Part shown: piece by piece, positions 47,041 through 58,427 of the stretch
Layout: every line of letters begins with the position of its first letter
Numbering within the stretch: position 1 is the first letter of the stretch
Made by a program: the position numbers and the translations under genes
The notes under the pieces: generated by a model
Seen by the model: the letters and a program-made list of their open reading frames with translations, nothing else
The model's database searches: none
What the model was told of the DNA's origin: nothing
NCBI RefSeq assembly: GCF_027942865.1
Contig: NC_134515.1
Coordinates: 29,192,449-29,256,448, forward strand
DNA: 64,000 nucleotides
Reading direction: 5' to 3'
Origin: Odontesthes bonariensis
Taxonomy: Eukaryota; Chordata; Actinopteri; Atheriniformes; Atherinopsidae

Positions 47041-49660
47041 AAAAGCTGTGTCACATCATTTGCTTTGTTCTAGTATTTTTATGGTAATCTTTCTTTCCAA
47101 GAAAAACCGACATGCTAAAAAATGACTCATTGCAGGTAACTTTATAAATTTCTTTACTGAGGAACTCCCCTTTTTTTCCTTTTTGTTTGTTTGTTGTTGT
47201 TTTTTTTGGATTGAATTTCAAACAAGCTGACAGAAGGAAGCTGTGCTTTCCTTAAACATTTCTATTGCTCTTTGGATATCCACAACTTCCTGTATACTTC
47301 CTTCCAGGCAGGCAGACAAGCGCAGCTGAGGTTTTTTCACAGTCTGATTAGTAATGTCAATTCAATGGTAATTCAAGCATAAAAGAAAAAAAGAAAAGCA
47401 GGACATCACATCAGTGAGGAAGAGGAAGTAACAATTTATATATTGCAATGCTCAACAAGGAAACAAGGAAGTTTCGTTTCTGAGTGACTCAGCCTTTATT
47501 CAGCCACCCACAGGAATTCAGTAGATCCTGGTGAAAAAATAAAAAATAAATAGAGAGTTTGCTGTTCTGGTGAGGAGTCAACTCAGCCTTGCAGGATTTT
47601 TTTTTTTTAGGGGCATACAAAGCAGTTTGCAAAATGCTTTACAAGAAGAATGTGATAAACTGAGATTCGTCAGGAAGCAAGGACAAGCGCAGCATAAGAA
47701 CATGGCAAAACTCCACCAGCAACATGATGAAGTTTAAAGTAGAAAGAAAAAAATATCAAGGCGAAGAGACACACTGTTGAAGAAAAACAATGAGTTCGAA
47801 TTGACGTCTTAAACTTATTTTGAGTCATTTGTAAGTGGGCAAGCACAGAGTAACGGTCTTTGCAAACTTTTTGAGAATAATTTAACAAGTAGCCTACACA
47901 CACCCATGTGCCTGGAATATTTACAGGATTACAGTTACTGTAGAGCCTCTTTGGAAGGATGATGTAATCAGAAAATTCTAAATGTTATAGCAGGCGAGAT
48001 TCTATTATATAATCAATTATTCTGCATGTACACATGTGGACAAAATTGTTGGTAGTCCTCTGTTAATGAAAGAAAAGCCCACAATGGTCACTGAAATAAC
48101 TTGAAACTGTGAAAAGTAATAATGACTAAAGATTTACTGAAAATTAACCAATGAAAATCAGACATTGCTTCTGAATTGTGGTTCAACAGAATCCTTTTAA
48201 AAGACAAACTAATGAAACAATGATTCTGTTGAACCACAATTAAAAAGCAATGTCTGATTTTCGTCGGTTAATTTTCAGTAAATTTTTATATTGTATTACT
48301 TTTGTCAGTTTCAAGTAATTTCAGTGACCATTGTGGGTTTTTCGTTCATTAATAGAGGGGTACCAACAATTTTGTCCACGTGTTGTATGTAATGTGTAAT
48401 AGTAGTTCTGTGTATACAATTGGATACGCTTTGGATAAATAACTTTGAGTATCATTATTTTAAACTGCTAAGTACGTCACACTAAAGGAAGATGAACGAC
48501 CTGTGGAAGAACACTAGTTTTGTTTACTAAAGCTACTCAGAGAAAGTACTTAAAACGGTTAAAAAAAAAAAGATCAAATGCTATACCGAAGCAATGAGAA
48601 AACAAAAATAAGATATAACACAAAAGGTGCTCGGTTGTTCACAGGTGGTGCATTCATGAACAAAAACTAAATGGAACGATGGATGGATTTGAAACGCTCA
48701 AGTATATAATCAAATATCATCATCACCTTTTACAGCCCAAAACTTGCACTTTAAGTAATTAAACAAAAAAAACTTTGGCAAGAAAAGCAAAAGAACAGAT
48801 AGAATTACTGAGTAAATATAAGAGTTGAACCACCAGCCCGCTGACACATTATGTCAAACTAATTTCAGTAGATTTAGAGAAGTAATAGTACTTTTTCCTA
48901 TAAAAATGTTAGACTCAGCAAATCCAGTTCCCGTGGACATGAAATCACCTGATCATCTGTTCTAAGATTACATCACTTCCTTGTTTGGCTCTTTTTAAAA
49001 ATGTTTTTATTTTTCTGGGAAACAATTTCCTCAATGCAGATAACTGTATTCTTCTTCTTGTTCCCAGCATGTCCGTTATTCACCTCGTCTAAAATACTGC
49101 TCCACGTTCCCTCGCTGTGGCCTAAAACTCCTCTCTTCACTTGAATTCAGAGTAAATTTCCGCACTTTAGTGCACTGGTCATCAAATTACATTGTTCTCA
49201 CTTTGTGAATGACGTGATGTGAATTTCATAACCTCACACCAGGTTTTTACAGCTAAATGACATGCTCTCTTTAGATGTCGGTTTCTACTGGGTCGGCTTG
49301 TGGAACACTGTAAATCAATGAGCATTTCCACTTGAAGGCAGTAATGGATTATTGTGTTTGTATGATCTTGATGAATCAGGTCTTTAATTGGCTGGCTTGA
49401 AGGATTGTGGTTAAAAACAGACATTCACCTCCGGATTTTCCTTCTTTTTTTTCAATCAAATTACAGTTTTTGAATGTGTATCTAAAATAATTTTTTTTTT
49501 TTTTTTTTTTAAACATTACATTGATCCTGTAAATAAGAATCATTTAAAATCCCGCATTATGGATCAGCTCTTTGGTTAATTCCAAGTGGCCTCTTATTGC
49601 AGTCGTGCTGCCATTTTCTACTTTATTTTGTACTGCACAAGGTCTTTTTTTCATCGACTT
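47041..49660. other. Intergenic, gene-poor
   Basis: AT-rich sequence downstream of il23a. Its only clear content is the palindromic MITE at 48031-48386 and a T-run near 49491-49510. No gene is supported. Confidence 0.5.
48031..48386. mobile_element. Palindromic foldback MITE
   Basis: The left arm (about 48031-48193) and right arm (about 48222-48386) are long inverted copies of one another around a 28-base centre. Both ends carry GTGGACAAAATTGTTGGTA, and both inner ends carry GATTCTGTTGAACCACAAT (in opposite sense). The arms differ by scattered substitutions and small gaps, so the element is old. It has no coding frame and would have been mobilised in trans, probably by a Tc1/mariner-type transposase (inference). 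Confidence 0.85.
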
Positions 49661-50222
49661 ATCTAAAAGTTGGCACACAGCTGGCACAGAATGCAAAGAT
49701 TATCAAACCTCATCCAAAAATATTCTATTGACAGTGGAAAATAGACAACATCTCCAATGTTGAAAGTAAGACGTTTTACTGTTCCCTCAGACAAATTAGC
49801 TAATCTCCAGTTTGACAGAAGCAGCACATCTAAAGAAGTTGAGACGGGGGGCAACCAAAAGCTGTAAAAGTTAGAGGTACAAAAAAGAAAGAGCTGGAGG
49901 AATGTAATTGCAACCAATTAGGTCAACGGGGCAACAGGTCAATAACGTGACTGTGTGAAAAAAGGAGGACTCAGGAGAAGTAGAGTCTCCCAGAGGTAAA
50001 GATGGGCAGATGTTCAGCTATCTGAAAAAAAAACCTCTTAGCTCTACAAATTGTGGAGCAACTCCAGAATAAAGGTCTTCAGTGTTGAATTGAGAAGACT
50101 TTGAAGTTTCCATCATCTCACTACATAATAAAGATTCAGATAACCTGGAGAAATCTCAGGGCTCAGAAACACAGAAATCATTTAGCTGTGAACACGGCTC
50201 ACTGTGCCATCCACAAATGCAG
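49660..50222 (+). mobile_element. Truncated Tc1-like transposon (5' part)
   Basis: The sequence resembles the 5' portion of a widespread fish Tc1-like element: a non-coding leader, then transposase N-terminal wording spread over several frames (AAGATGGGCAGA start region near 50000; VNTAHCAIHKCRL near 50187-50225, matching the VNTVRRAIHKCRL motif). A stretch between GAGAAATCTC and GGGCTCAGAAAC near 50155 appears deleted, and the catalytic part is missing where L2 sequence begins at about 50222. Confidence 0.6.
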
Positions 50223-50504
50223 ATTATTAAAATTATTCTCCTCACATATTAAGTTCTTAATGACCAAGCTCCATCATATCTTAAAGATCTCATAGTTGGA
50301 TATTTTCCCAACAGAGCACTTTGCTCCCAAACTGCAGGTTTACTTGTGGTTCCCAGAGTTTCTAAAAGTAGAACGGCAGGCAGAGCTTTCAGTTATCAGG
50401 CCCCTCTCTTGTGGAACCAGCTGCCAGTAAATGTCCGGGAAGCAGACACCCTCTCTACCTTTAAGACGAGGCTGAAAACTTTCCTTTTTGATAAAGCTGT
50501 GACC

Positions 50505-50968
50505 CAGTGGAACTCGTCATAACATGCACTGGCCTAAAAGCATTTGCAAAACGGACCAAAAAATGGCTCTTAAGAAATCAAACCTGTACACATGTATGAG
50601 GAGTGAGTGTGAGAGTGGCTGTATCAAAGAGAGTGAAAGAGTGAGTGGCTGGCCCAAAGAGAGTGAATGTTGTGTGTAAATGAGAGATGTTTTTTATTTT
50701 TCATTTATTATGTTCATGCAAAAAGTGGAACAACTTGTATTGTGTATTAAATTAAATGATAGTTATTTATATGTGAAAATGTATGGTGAAATGGTCATGT
50801 GCTCATGTACCTTTTAGCATCAGTTTTGTTACACCAACCTGCCCAGGGACTACAGGTGGAAATTAGCATTTCCTGCTATAACCTGGTACAACGCATCTTT
50901 CCTCATAGTCAATGTTTATTGTACACTGGCCCTGGTTCAAATAAAAACATACCATACCATACCAAAGG
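50505..50968 (+). mobile_element. Nested LINE 3' tail inside L2 copy A
   Basis: This block is absent from the otherwise parallel L2 copy B. It ends AATAAAAACATACCATACCA, a short-repeat tail typical of LINE 3' ends. The body includes CTGCCCAGGGACTACAGGTG, a word common at the 3' end of a fish non-LTR family. The family is not named with certainty. Confidence 0.6.
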
Positions 50969-51267
50969 TTAGTTAGGGTTAGTTAGGTGAGCCTGAAACA
51001 TCCCATAGTTAAACTGCTATAGGTCTAGACTGCTGAGGGGCCTCTGTCACACCTTTCCTCACTTTGCTCTCTTCCCCCCCCCCGTTTAATTTTTCCAATG
51101 ATATTACGTACATTTGGCATTAATGTTGTCATTAACTTGTGTTTCCCTGTTTCAAAAGGTATCCTTTGAATGGTGTTATGGTGCTTATATGTATGAATTG
51201 GACGAATTTTGAATTTAAATAATTGGATTTGATTGGATTATATTGTTGGTTGATTGATTGGATTATT

Positions 51268-51592
51268 GTGGCGGCCGCGGCTCAGTGGAGAGAGTAGTTT
51301 TTCCGATCACCCGAAGGTTGGCAGTTTGATTTCCACTCTCACTGCTCAAAGATTGGTGAACTGACAGCTGGAGGGGTGGCAGTCCACCTACTTGCTACGG
51401 CCGAGGTGCCCTCGAGAAAGGCACAGTACCCCCATGCTCCCCAGGTGCTATGAATGGCTGCCCACCGCTGCAGTGGCAACTGTCTCCATGAGCGTGTGAC
51501 CCTGTGTATGTGTGTGTTCAACAGGTGCCAACCTGGATGGGTTAAATGCGGAGGAGTAATTTTGTGTATATACAAGACAATAAAAGTCTTAA
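51268..51592 (+). mobile_element. tRNA-derived SINE (family 1) nested in L2 copy A
   Basis: The head contains a Pol III A-box-like GCGGCTCAGTGGAGAGAG and a B-box-like GGTTGGCAGTTTGATTTCC. The body includes TGCCAACCTGGATGGGTTAA, and the tail has AATAAAAGTCTT. A second copy is on the minus strand at 60830-61165. The block interrupts L2 sequence. Confidence 0.75.
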
Positions 51593-51944
51593 CTATAATT
51601 ACAATTAATTGAATTCCAATTTGATTAAATCAGACTGTATTATTGAAGTGCCTTGACTTTTGTTGTAATTTAACATAAATGTAACAGAGTAGATTTGTGC
51701 CTATTAAATTATGGCAAAAGAGGTGCAACACCGTAATCTATTGCCGTAGTGGTTGGTTTGGGTACTGCACAGAGAAAAGAGGACTTTACTGGGGTAAGAC
51801 ATCCACAGTAATAATTAATTATTTTATATTGTGTTTCAGATGTTTATTCTTTATAATTAGCTGTGTCATGTACTCACTGTGAACTTTGCTAACTGTTCTG
51901 AGCGCGTACTGTGAGTTATTAGACCATTAAAGTATGTTTACAGA

Positions 51945-53215
51945 GTTGTTAAAGTGATAGTTCGGAGTAGATTCACCCTGGGGTCATTTGAACCGTGACA
52001 TCCAGCCAAGTAGCCCACCCGAAGTTTTTTCGATCTTGGCTGAACATCAGCTGAGTTACTGAGTTATCCCGAATAGCTTAGTACAAGCGCTAATGGAACC
52101 TGGCAGTATCTCCAAAATTACCACACTAAAATCACATGCCATGACACCAAACTTCTACAGTAGTACAAATATGGTCTGTACTCACAAAACGATGCCTTTG
52201 GAAGTTTGTACATAGTCCAGGAGTTTATTATTATCAACACAAGCCTAATAGCTTCTCTGCTGCTAAAGCTGTGTCGACGTCACTTCCTTGATCTGGGAGC
52301 TTCAAAGTAAGATGAGGGTTGATCTACTACTGTAGACAACAAAGTATATGCTATATTCTACATGAATTTTTAGGAATTTTTATGTTGTAGAGTTGTGAAT
52401 TTATTTTATCAATGGAGAAATTGAGCAGCCTTGCTGCTCAAAATTAACGTTATCTGACTGATGAGAATGAGATTAGTAGCCTATGCACGGTTGGTGGACA
52501 CGTATTTAGCTGAATGTCAACCCTATGAATTCGCATTATAATGTTAATTCAGCAATCTGACAGCAATCTGCCAGACTACAGTGACTGACAGCATAAAGAT
52601 AGGATCATTGCTAATATCTTTGTCAACGTTAATTGCAATTTCATGCACGATAATGATGGAGAGTTTAGGGAGAGATCAATTAATTACCATTGGGATACGG
52701 TCATTGACAAACGAGGAGACATTTGTTGTTGTTGTTGCTCGTCGTCTTCTTCGTCCTCGTCCGATTCAGGGTCATAAATGTAGGGTTGTATCTCCGAAGA
52801 CATGATTTTATCCGCCAACTTTCACAAATTCACAGCAATGATTGCCAATCGTTGGAGTGCAGCAAGAAACTCTGGGCACAGTTCAAACATAGCGCGCTGC
52901 GGGCTGGCAGTGGCACAGCTCAGCTGGAGGTCTAGGGGGTGTGCCCCGTGACGTTTTTTTCTTTAGAAACCAATCAGAGGTGCCTTATTGTCACGTCGCG
53001 GATATTCATGAGGAAAACCGGAAAAGCCAGTCGTTTGCCACACAGGCCAATTCTAGCTCACACAAAACAGCTTGAAACAAGGAGACAAGGACGATATTTT
53101 TGACAGAAACGATGCACGATGCATTCAATCATAGTGGTGACCACAGTAATATGTATATTTGTAAATGAAATAACGATGGAAGTGGATCTTTAAAAAATCA
53201 ACTCCCTCTGACTGT
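51945..53215. mobile_element. DNA element related to the one in spats2 intron 7
   Basis: It starts TTAAAGTGATAGTTCGGAGT and ends near TGGATCTTTAA. Shared blocks with 21456-22486 include a CACAAAACGA-GC-TT-AAGTTTGTA stretch (52194 and 22045) and GTCGACGTCACTTCC (52273 and 22142). It carries a 40-codon minus-strand frame (52803-52684). Borders are approximate. Confidence 0.6.
52684..52803 (-). pseudogene. Acidic, Gln-rich N-terminal frame within the repeat element
   Basis: ATG at 52803 opens 39 codons: MSSEIQPYIYDPESDEDEED, then DEQQQQQ, ending TVSQW and TAA. The last codon overlaps TGGTAATT, a usable donor, so this may be the first exon of a spliced element-encoded protein. The PY-(x)-(F/Y)-(x)-PE plus acidic start resembles short N-termini of multicopy fish proteins annotated as P2X7-like (from memory, unverified). 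No downstream exon is seen. Confidence 0.35.
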
Positions 53216-53224
53216 TTAAATGTT

Positions 53225-55795
53225 CACGTTCCTCGAACCACAGGCAGGAAGAGTTTCAGCTATCTTTAGGTCAGGGTTACTAATCAGTTACTATCAGTTA
53301 AAGGTTACTAACCTTTGAGTTTACATTACTTGACTATACAGTTTCTGAGAAGAAATTTACATATAGAAGGTGTCTATCAGAGGATGCTGTAACCAGATTT
53401 AAAGAATTAATTCCATCATCATTTTCTTCACTGCCATGTGCAGATATGACAGAGGACGACTACCTAAACTTTACTCCAGCAACACTTGACTCTTGTTGAC
53501 AGCACTATAGTTTCAATGCATACAGCACTGGACAATGTTGCCCCTCTGAAAAGGAAGGTAATCAGTCAGAAGAGGTTGGCTCCTTGGTATAATTCACAGC
53601 TGCGTGCTTTAAAGCAGACTGCAAGAAAGCTGGAGAGACAGTGGCGTTCCTCTAATTTAGAAGAGTCTCGGTTAGTCTGGAAAGATAGTTTAATAACGTA
53701 TAAGAAAGCCCTTTGTAAAGCTAAAACTGCTTATTATTCATCATTGATAGAAGAGAATAAGAACAATCCCAGGTTTCTTTTCAGCACTGTAGCCAGTCTG
53801 ACTAAGAGTCCGAGCTCTGCTGAGCCAGTTATTCCTTTAACTCTCAGCAGTGATGATTTCATGAGCTTCTTTATCAATAAAATTGTTTCTATCAGAGAGA
53901 AGATTGATGGAGTCCTTCCCACTATTATCAGTGATGTATCATCAAGTACAGCAGCTTTAGAAATTTCTTTAGAACCTGATTTGTATTTAGACGGCTTCTG
54001 TCCAGTTGATCTCTCTGAACTAACAGTAATAGTCTCTTCTAAACCATCAACTTGTGTTTTAGACCCAATCCCACCCAGACTGTTCAAGGAGGTTTTCCCA
54101 TTAATTGACACTTCCATATTGGATTTGATCAATCTGTCTTTGTTGACAGGATATGTACCTCAGCCTTTTAAGGTTGCTGTAATTAAATCTTTACTTAAAA
54201 AACCTACTCTTGATTCAGAAGTGTTAGCTAATTATAGACCTATATCCAATCTCCCTTTTATGTCTAAAGTTCTTGAAAAAATAGTTGCAGCTCAGCTTTG
54301 TGATAATTTACACAGAAATAATCTGTTTGAAGAGTTTCAGTCAGGATTCAGTGCTTCATAGAACAGAAACTGCACTGCTGAAAGTTACCAATGATCTCCT
54401 CTTAGCCTCTGATAGCGGACTTGTGTCTGTGCTTGTCCTGTTGGATCTCAGTGCTGCATTTGATACGGTCGATCACAGTATCTTATTAAAGAGACTTGAA
54501 GTCGTTATCTTTGGACCTGAGCGCTCTAGGGAGAAATTGTCTAATTATATAGTTACTCTAGATGGTATTTCCTTGGCTTCTAGTTCTACAGTGAGGAACC
54601 TTGGAGTTATTTTTGACCAGAACTTATCATTTGACTCGCATATAAAACAGGTTTCTAGGACTGCCTTCTTTCACCTTCGTAATATTGTTAAAATCAGGAA
54701 CATCTTGTCTCAGAGTGATGCAGAAAAACTAGTCCATGCATTTGTTACTTCAAGATTGGACTACTGTAATTCTTTATTATTGGGCTGTCCCACATATTCT
54801 CTGAAAAGCCTTCAGCTGATCCAAAATGCTGCAGCCAGAGTTCTGATGAGAACTAGCAGGAGAAATCATATTTCTCCAGTTTTAGCTTCTCTTCATTGGC
54901 TCCCTGTTAAATTCAGAATAGAATTTAAGATTCTTCTCCTTACATATAAAGCTCTTAATGACCGAGCTCCATCATATCTTAAAGATCTCATTGTAAGATA
55001 TTTTCCTAACAGAGCACTTCGTTCCCAAACTGCAGGTTTACTTGAGGTTCCCAGAGTTTCTAAAAGTAGAATGGGAGGCAGAACCTTCAGTTATCAGGCC
55101 CCTCTCTTGTGAAATAAGCTGCCAGTAAATGTCCGGGAAGCAGACACCCTTTCCACTTTTAAGACCAGGCTTAAAACTTTCCTTTTTTATAAAGCTTATA
55201 GTTAGGGATGGCTCAGGTGATCCTGAAACATCCCATAGTTAAGCTGCTATAGGCCTAGACTGCTGGGGGGCCTCATCTGTCACACCTTTCCTCACTTTAC
55301 TCTGTGTCCCCCCCCCCGTTTAATTTCTGAAATGATATTATGTACACGTGACATTATTGTGGTCATTAACTCGTGTTTCCCTGTTCCAACAGATATCCTT
55401 TGAATGGTGTTACAGTGCCCCCCCCCCCTTTCTGTCTTCTCAAACCCCAGCTGGTTGAGGCGGATGGCCACCCTTCCTGAGTCTGGTTCTGCCAGAGGTT
55501 TCTTCCTGTTAAAAGGGAGTCGTTCCTTTCCACAATCGCCTCAGGCACGCTCAGGACGGGAGATTGGACTAAAGACAAGTTTCGGTGCAATCTGTTGGTT
55601 TCCTTAGCTAGGAAATTGTTTTTGAATTGGCTCTATATGAATTAATTGGATTATTTTATAAATAATTATGATTACAATGAATTGAATTCCAAATGGCTTG
55701 AATTGGACTTTATTATTTAAGTGCCTTGAGATGACATATGTTGTATTTGGCACTATATAAATAAAAATGAATTGAATTGAATTGTGACGCTAACT
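53225..55795 (+). mobile_element. L2-type LINE, copy B, inactive
   Basis: A non-LTR retrotransposon fragment spanning the endonuclease-RT linker to the 3' end. The first frame (53486-54361) carries RT start wording ([20 protein letters not shown]), then a frameshift near 54355. The second frame (54285-55112) has [20 protein letters not shown], then jumps straight to VVIFGPE and the C-terminal region ([30 protein letters not shown]). The catalytic YADD block that should lie between is deleted at about 54500. The 3' UTR ends in ATAAATAAAAATGAATTGAA plus further GAATT repeats, the usual L2-type tail. Confidence 0.85.
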
Positions 55796-55934
55796 TTCCC
55801 ACACCACTGCGGTGCTATATGCTGTGTTGCAGGAAAAGAAATGTAATAAACACCTCATAACCCACCTGGTCGTCGTCTGTGATATGTAGAAGCAACAGTA
55901 GTGTGGAGCTGCATCTCACAGATAGTTATGATCC

Positions 55935-55970
55935 GTAACATAAATAAAACTGAATTGAATTGAATTGAAG
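55935..55970 (+). repeat. Short L2-like 3' tail remnant
   Basis: ATAAATAAAACTGAATTGAA with further GAATT units matches the terminal tail of L2 copy B, without the LINE body. It probably derives from a 5'-truncated insertion. Confidence 0.5.
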
Positions 55971-56529
55971 TAAAAGCTATATCGTGTTAAAAGGAAGCCA
56001 TGTGGTGAACGTGGGCTAAAAATGCCGCTATCTTCTGGGGCCAAAAAAGGGACTGAATAATGGACTGAAGCAAAGTGGAAAACTGCTCTGTGGTCAAACG
56101 AATTGTAATTTGAATAAAATTTGAAATTTGTCAATTGAGAAGCGAATCTTTTATCAGACAAGAATAAGACAACACTCCTTCTAAAAGGTCAAGTCTCCTC
56201 GGTTCCCTGATGTTTACGTTCTGTAAAGGGGACGCTGCACAGTGGTAAACACGGAACTGTCTCTGCACAGGCTCCATTCATTTGGCACCAGGCACTACAT
56301 TTTTCTTCTTAAAAAAAAACAAAAAAAAAACATGACAACAAAATTTAGAACTACTTCGTTACTGGTAAATGTCAAATATTCGCGAATTTTCTCAGGTTGT
56401 GGCAGGAATTTATCAGTATCAGTGTTTATTCACTTGCGAATTTTAGAACAATCATTATCACTGATAATATACCGAGAGCCACATTTAAATGGACATTTAG
56501 CGGATTTCTTGGATAGCGGCGTTTTGTGA

Positions 56530-56681
56530 CGTTACCTGGTCCATTCATCTGCCGTTGTCCAGTTACAAGCACAAGTTTTGACAGTTGACCGCTGTAGCAA
56601 GAGGAACCAACCCCAAGCTAATGAGGGCGGGGTTAAAGAAATAACAAGGGATTTCCTGGTGGGCTACGACAACACAGGAAG
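56530..56681 (+). other. ormdl2: Putative 5' non-coding exon and promoter of ormdl2
   Basis: ACACAGGAAG followed by GTAAAG gives a donor at 56682. Just upstream is a GC box (GAGGGCGGGG at 56624-56633). ormdl2 coding starts right at an acceptor (58427/58428), so a non-coding first exon is required somewhere upstream, and this is the best candidate. Confidence 0.4.
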
Positions 56682-57213
56682 GTAAAGTTTGCTCTGCTGA
56701 AATGTAACTTTTTAAACGTCGCAATGCCGAATGGGCCCGTTTAAATACCCGAAACTTAACAGAAGCTGTAACACTGCTCATTATTAACATACCGCCTTCC
56801 ACTGTTGGCAATGATTAGCATAACTTTGAATTAACGTTAGCTGAAGAACCAGGTGATGTTAGCATGCTTGCGAGCATTACGTCATATATCAGGAACTAAC
56901 AGCATGTTGTCAAAATGTATGAAACACTGTATGACACATTACTTTGGGGCTGTAGAAGAATTTTTCATGTATTTTCCTTTTTCACGGTTACTGCTTTGTG
57001 CCTAGCTCATAGCTAGCGCATGAAAGTTGCGGCGAGGTAACTTTAGCCGAGTGATGGGAGGAGTCCTGTGGACGGAGGCGCGTGTTTTATTGCCCTGAAC
57101 AACTCAGCCAGGAGGAGTCATCTCCTCAAAGCTGTTTCAAAGATGCTATTAAACTGCATTTACATTTAGTAATATAAAAATAAAAATGTTAACATTTGAA
57201 AGTAGCGCTTATT

Positions 57214-57254
57214 TGATGATGATGATGATGATGATGATGATAATAATAATAATA
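57214..57254. repeat. (GAT)n/(AAT)n microsatellite
   Basis: About nine GAT units run into five AAT units, in the 5' intron of ormdl2. Confidence 0.9.
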
Positions 57255-58427
57255 TTAATGATAATATTTTGAAATTAAAAGATTAAACTATTGTCAGTTA
57301 TATTCTTTGAGAAAATTATTTTAGTTTAATTACTGTCGAAGTAACTAACTGATCATTGATGATGGACTGATTAAATATATGGCTAATTACTAACCATTTT
57401 CAGATTGGTATTGGCCTATTAGGCTACTTCATAGAGCTGGCCTCCAATAGAAAAAACAAATGTAGCACATCTGCAGCCTTTTAAGTGAGACTAATGTGGA
57501 ACAAAATAACATTTAGACTCCTAAACTATACTGACAATTTTGTTTCTATTTTTATGTCATGATTGTGATTGTTAACTGAATATCTACAGGTTCTCACTGG
57601 CAATCATTTAAACTGATGGGCTTGTTCACCATGATCCGAGCTCTTATTTACTAGGTAATGAACTAAGATCATTTCAATGAAAGTACAACTTTCAGGTTGA
57701 CGACACCAACCCCTTGTTTCAAAACAAGGTTATTGAAAACATGACTTCTGCAACATTTAGAACTGTTTCAATCAAAATCTGGAAAAAAAATGCAGCATCG
57801 CAATGACGTGGCAAGAAGCATAGCAGGCAAACTGGGAAGAGTTCAACAGTAAGAAATATGGCTCCATACATGAGTTTTTATAGTATCTCAGTTTGAAAAT
57901 GTAAATGCCCATATACATGACATACCAAAGCCTTAATGATGACGAGCCCTCTAACCATCAAGACGCCAGGAAAGCGAGCCTGTTAGCTCCCTGAGCTTCT
58001 TTAAGCCACAAAACTGTGGACACTGTTTCTTGAACGGCTGGAGTTTGTGCAACCAGCACCAACATTAACACAAACTGATATTCATGGTGACAAAAATGAC
58101 TAAGAAGCCAAAGTTACTTCATCAGAACTACAGAAACCTCAATATCAGCTATTCTGAACACAGTGTCTGAGCCTGCCACTCCCCCATGTTATGTGAAATT
58201 ATGCATTGTTTTGAGAAAAAAAAAGAAAAAGTGCAATGCCCAGAGTGGCTACTTTTTCCCCGTCATGCCTCATAAAATAGGTTACATTGATCTGCAACTT
58301 TCAATTTCAATCAACATACATTTTCATAAAATAGCATGTCTATACTTTGTCCATGTTATTTTAAATTCTACAAAGTTTATCTTCCAAGAATCCCATCATA
58401 TTTAATTTGTCTCCCTCCTTTTCCCAG

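Larger units (their letters stand above)
50222..51680 (+). mobile_element. L2-type LINE 3' fragment, copy A, with two nested insertions
   Basis: From TCTTAATGACCAAGCTCCAT onward it parallels copy B (54950-55795) at high similarity: the SYLKDL / [13 protein letters not shown] / SYQAPLL region, then the LINE 3' UTR. Compared with copy B it is interrupted at about 50505-50968 by another retroelement tail and at about 51268-51592 by a SINE. It also lacks a 3' UTR segment present in copy B. Inactive. Confidence 0.75.

Noticed and set aside
46766-56500. Search for STAT2, expected beside IL23A from human gene order
   Set aside because: No SH2 or STAT-like coding exon is visible; the stretch is repeats and unique non-coding DNA.
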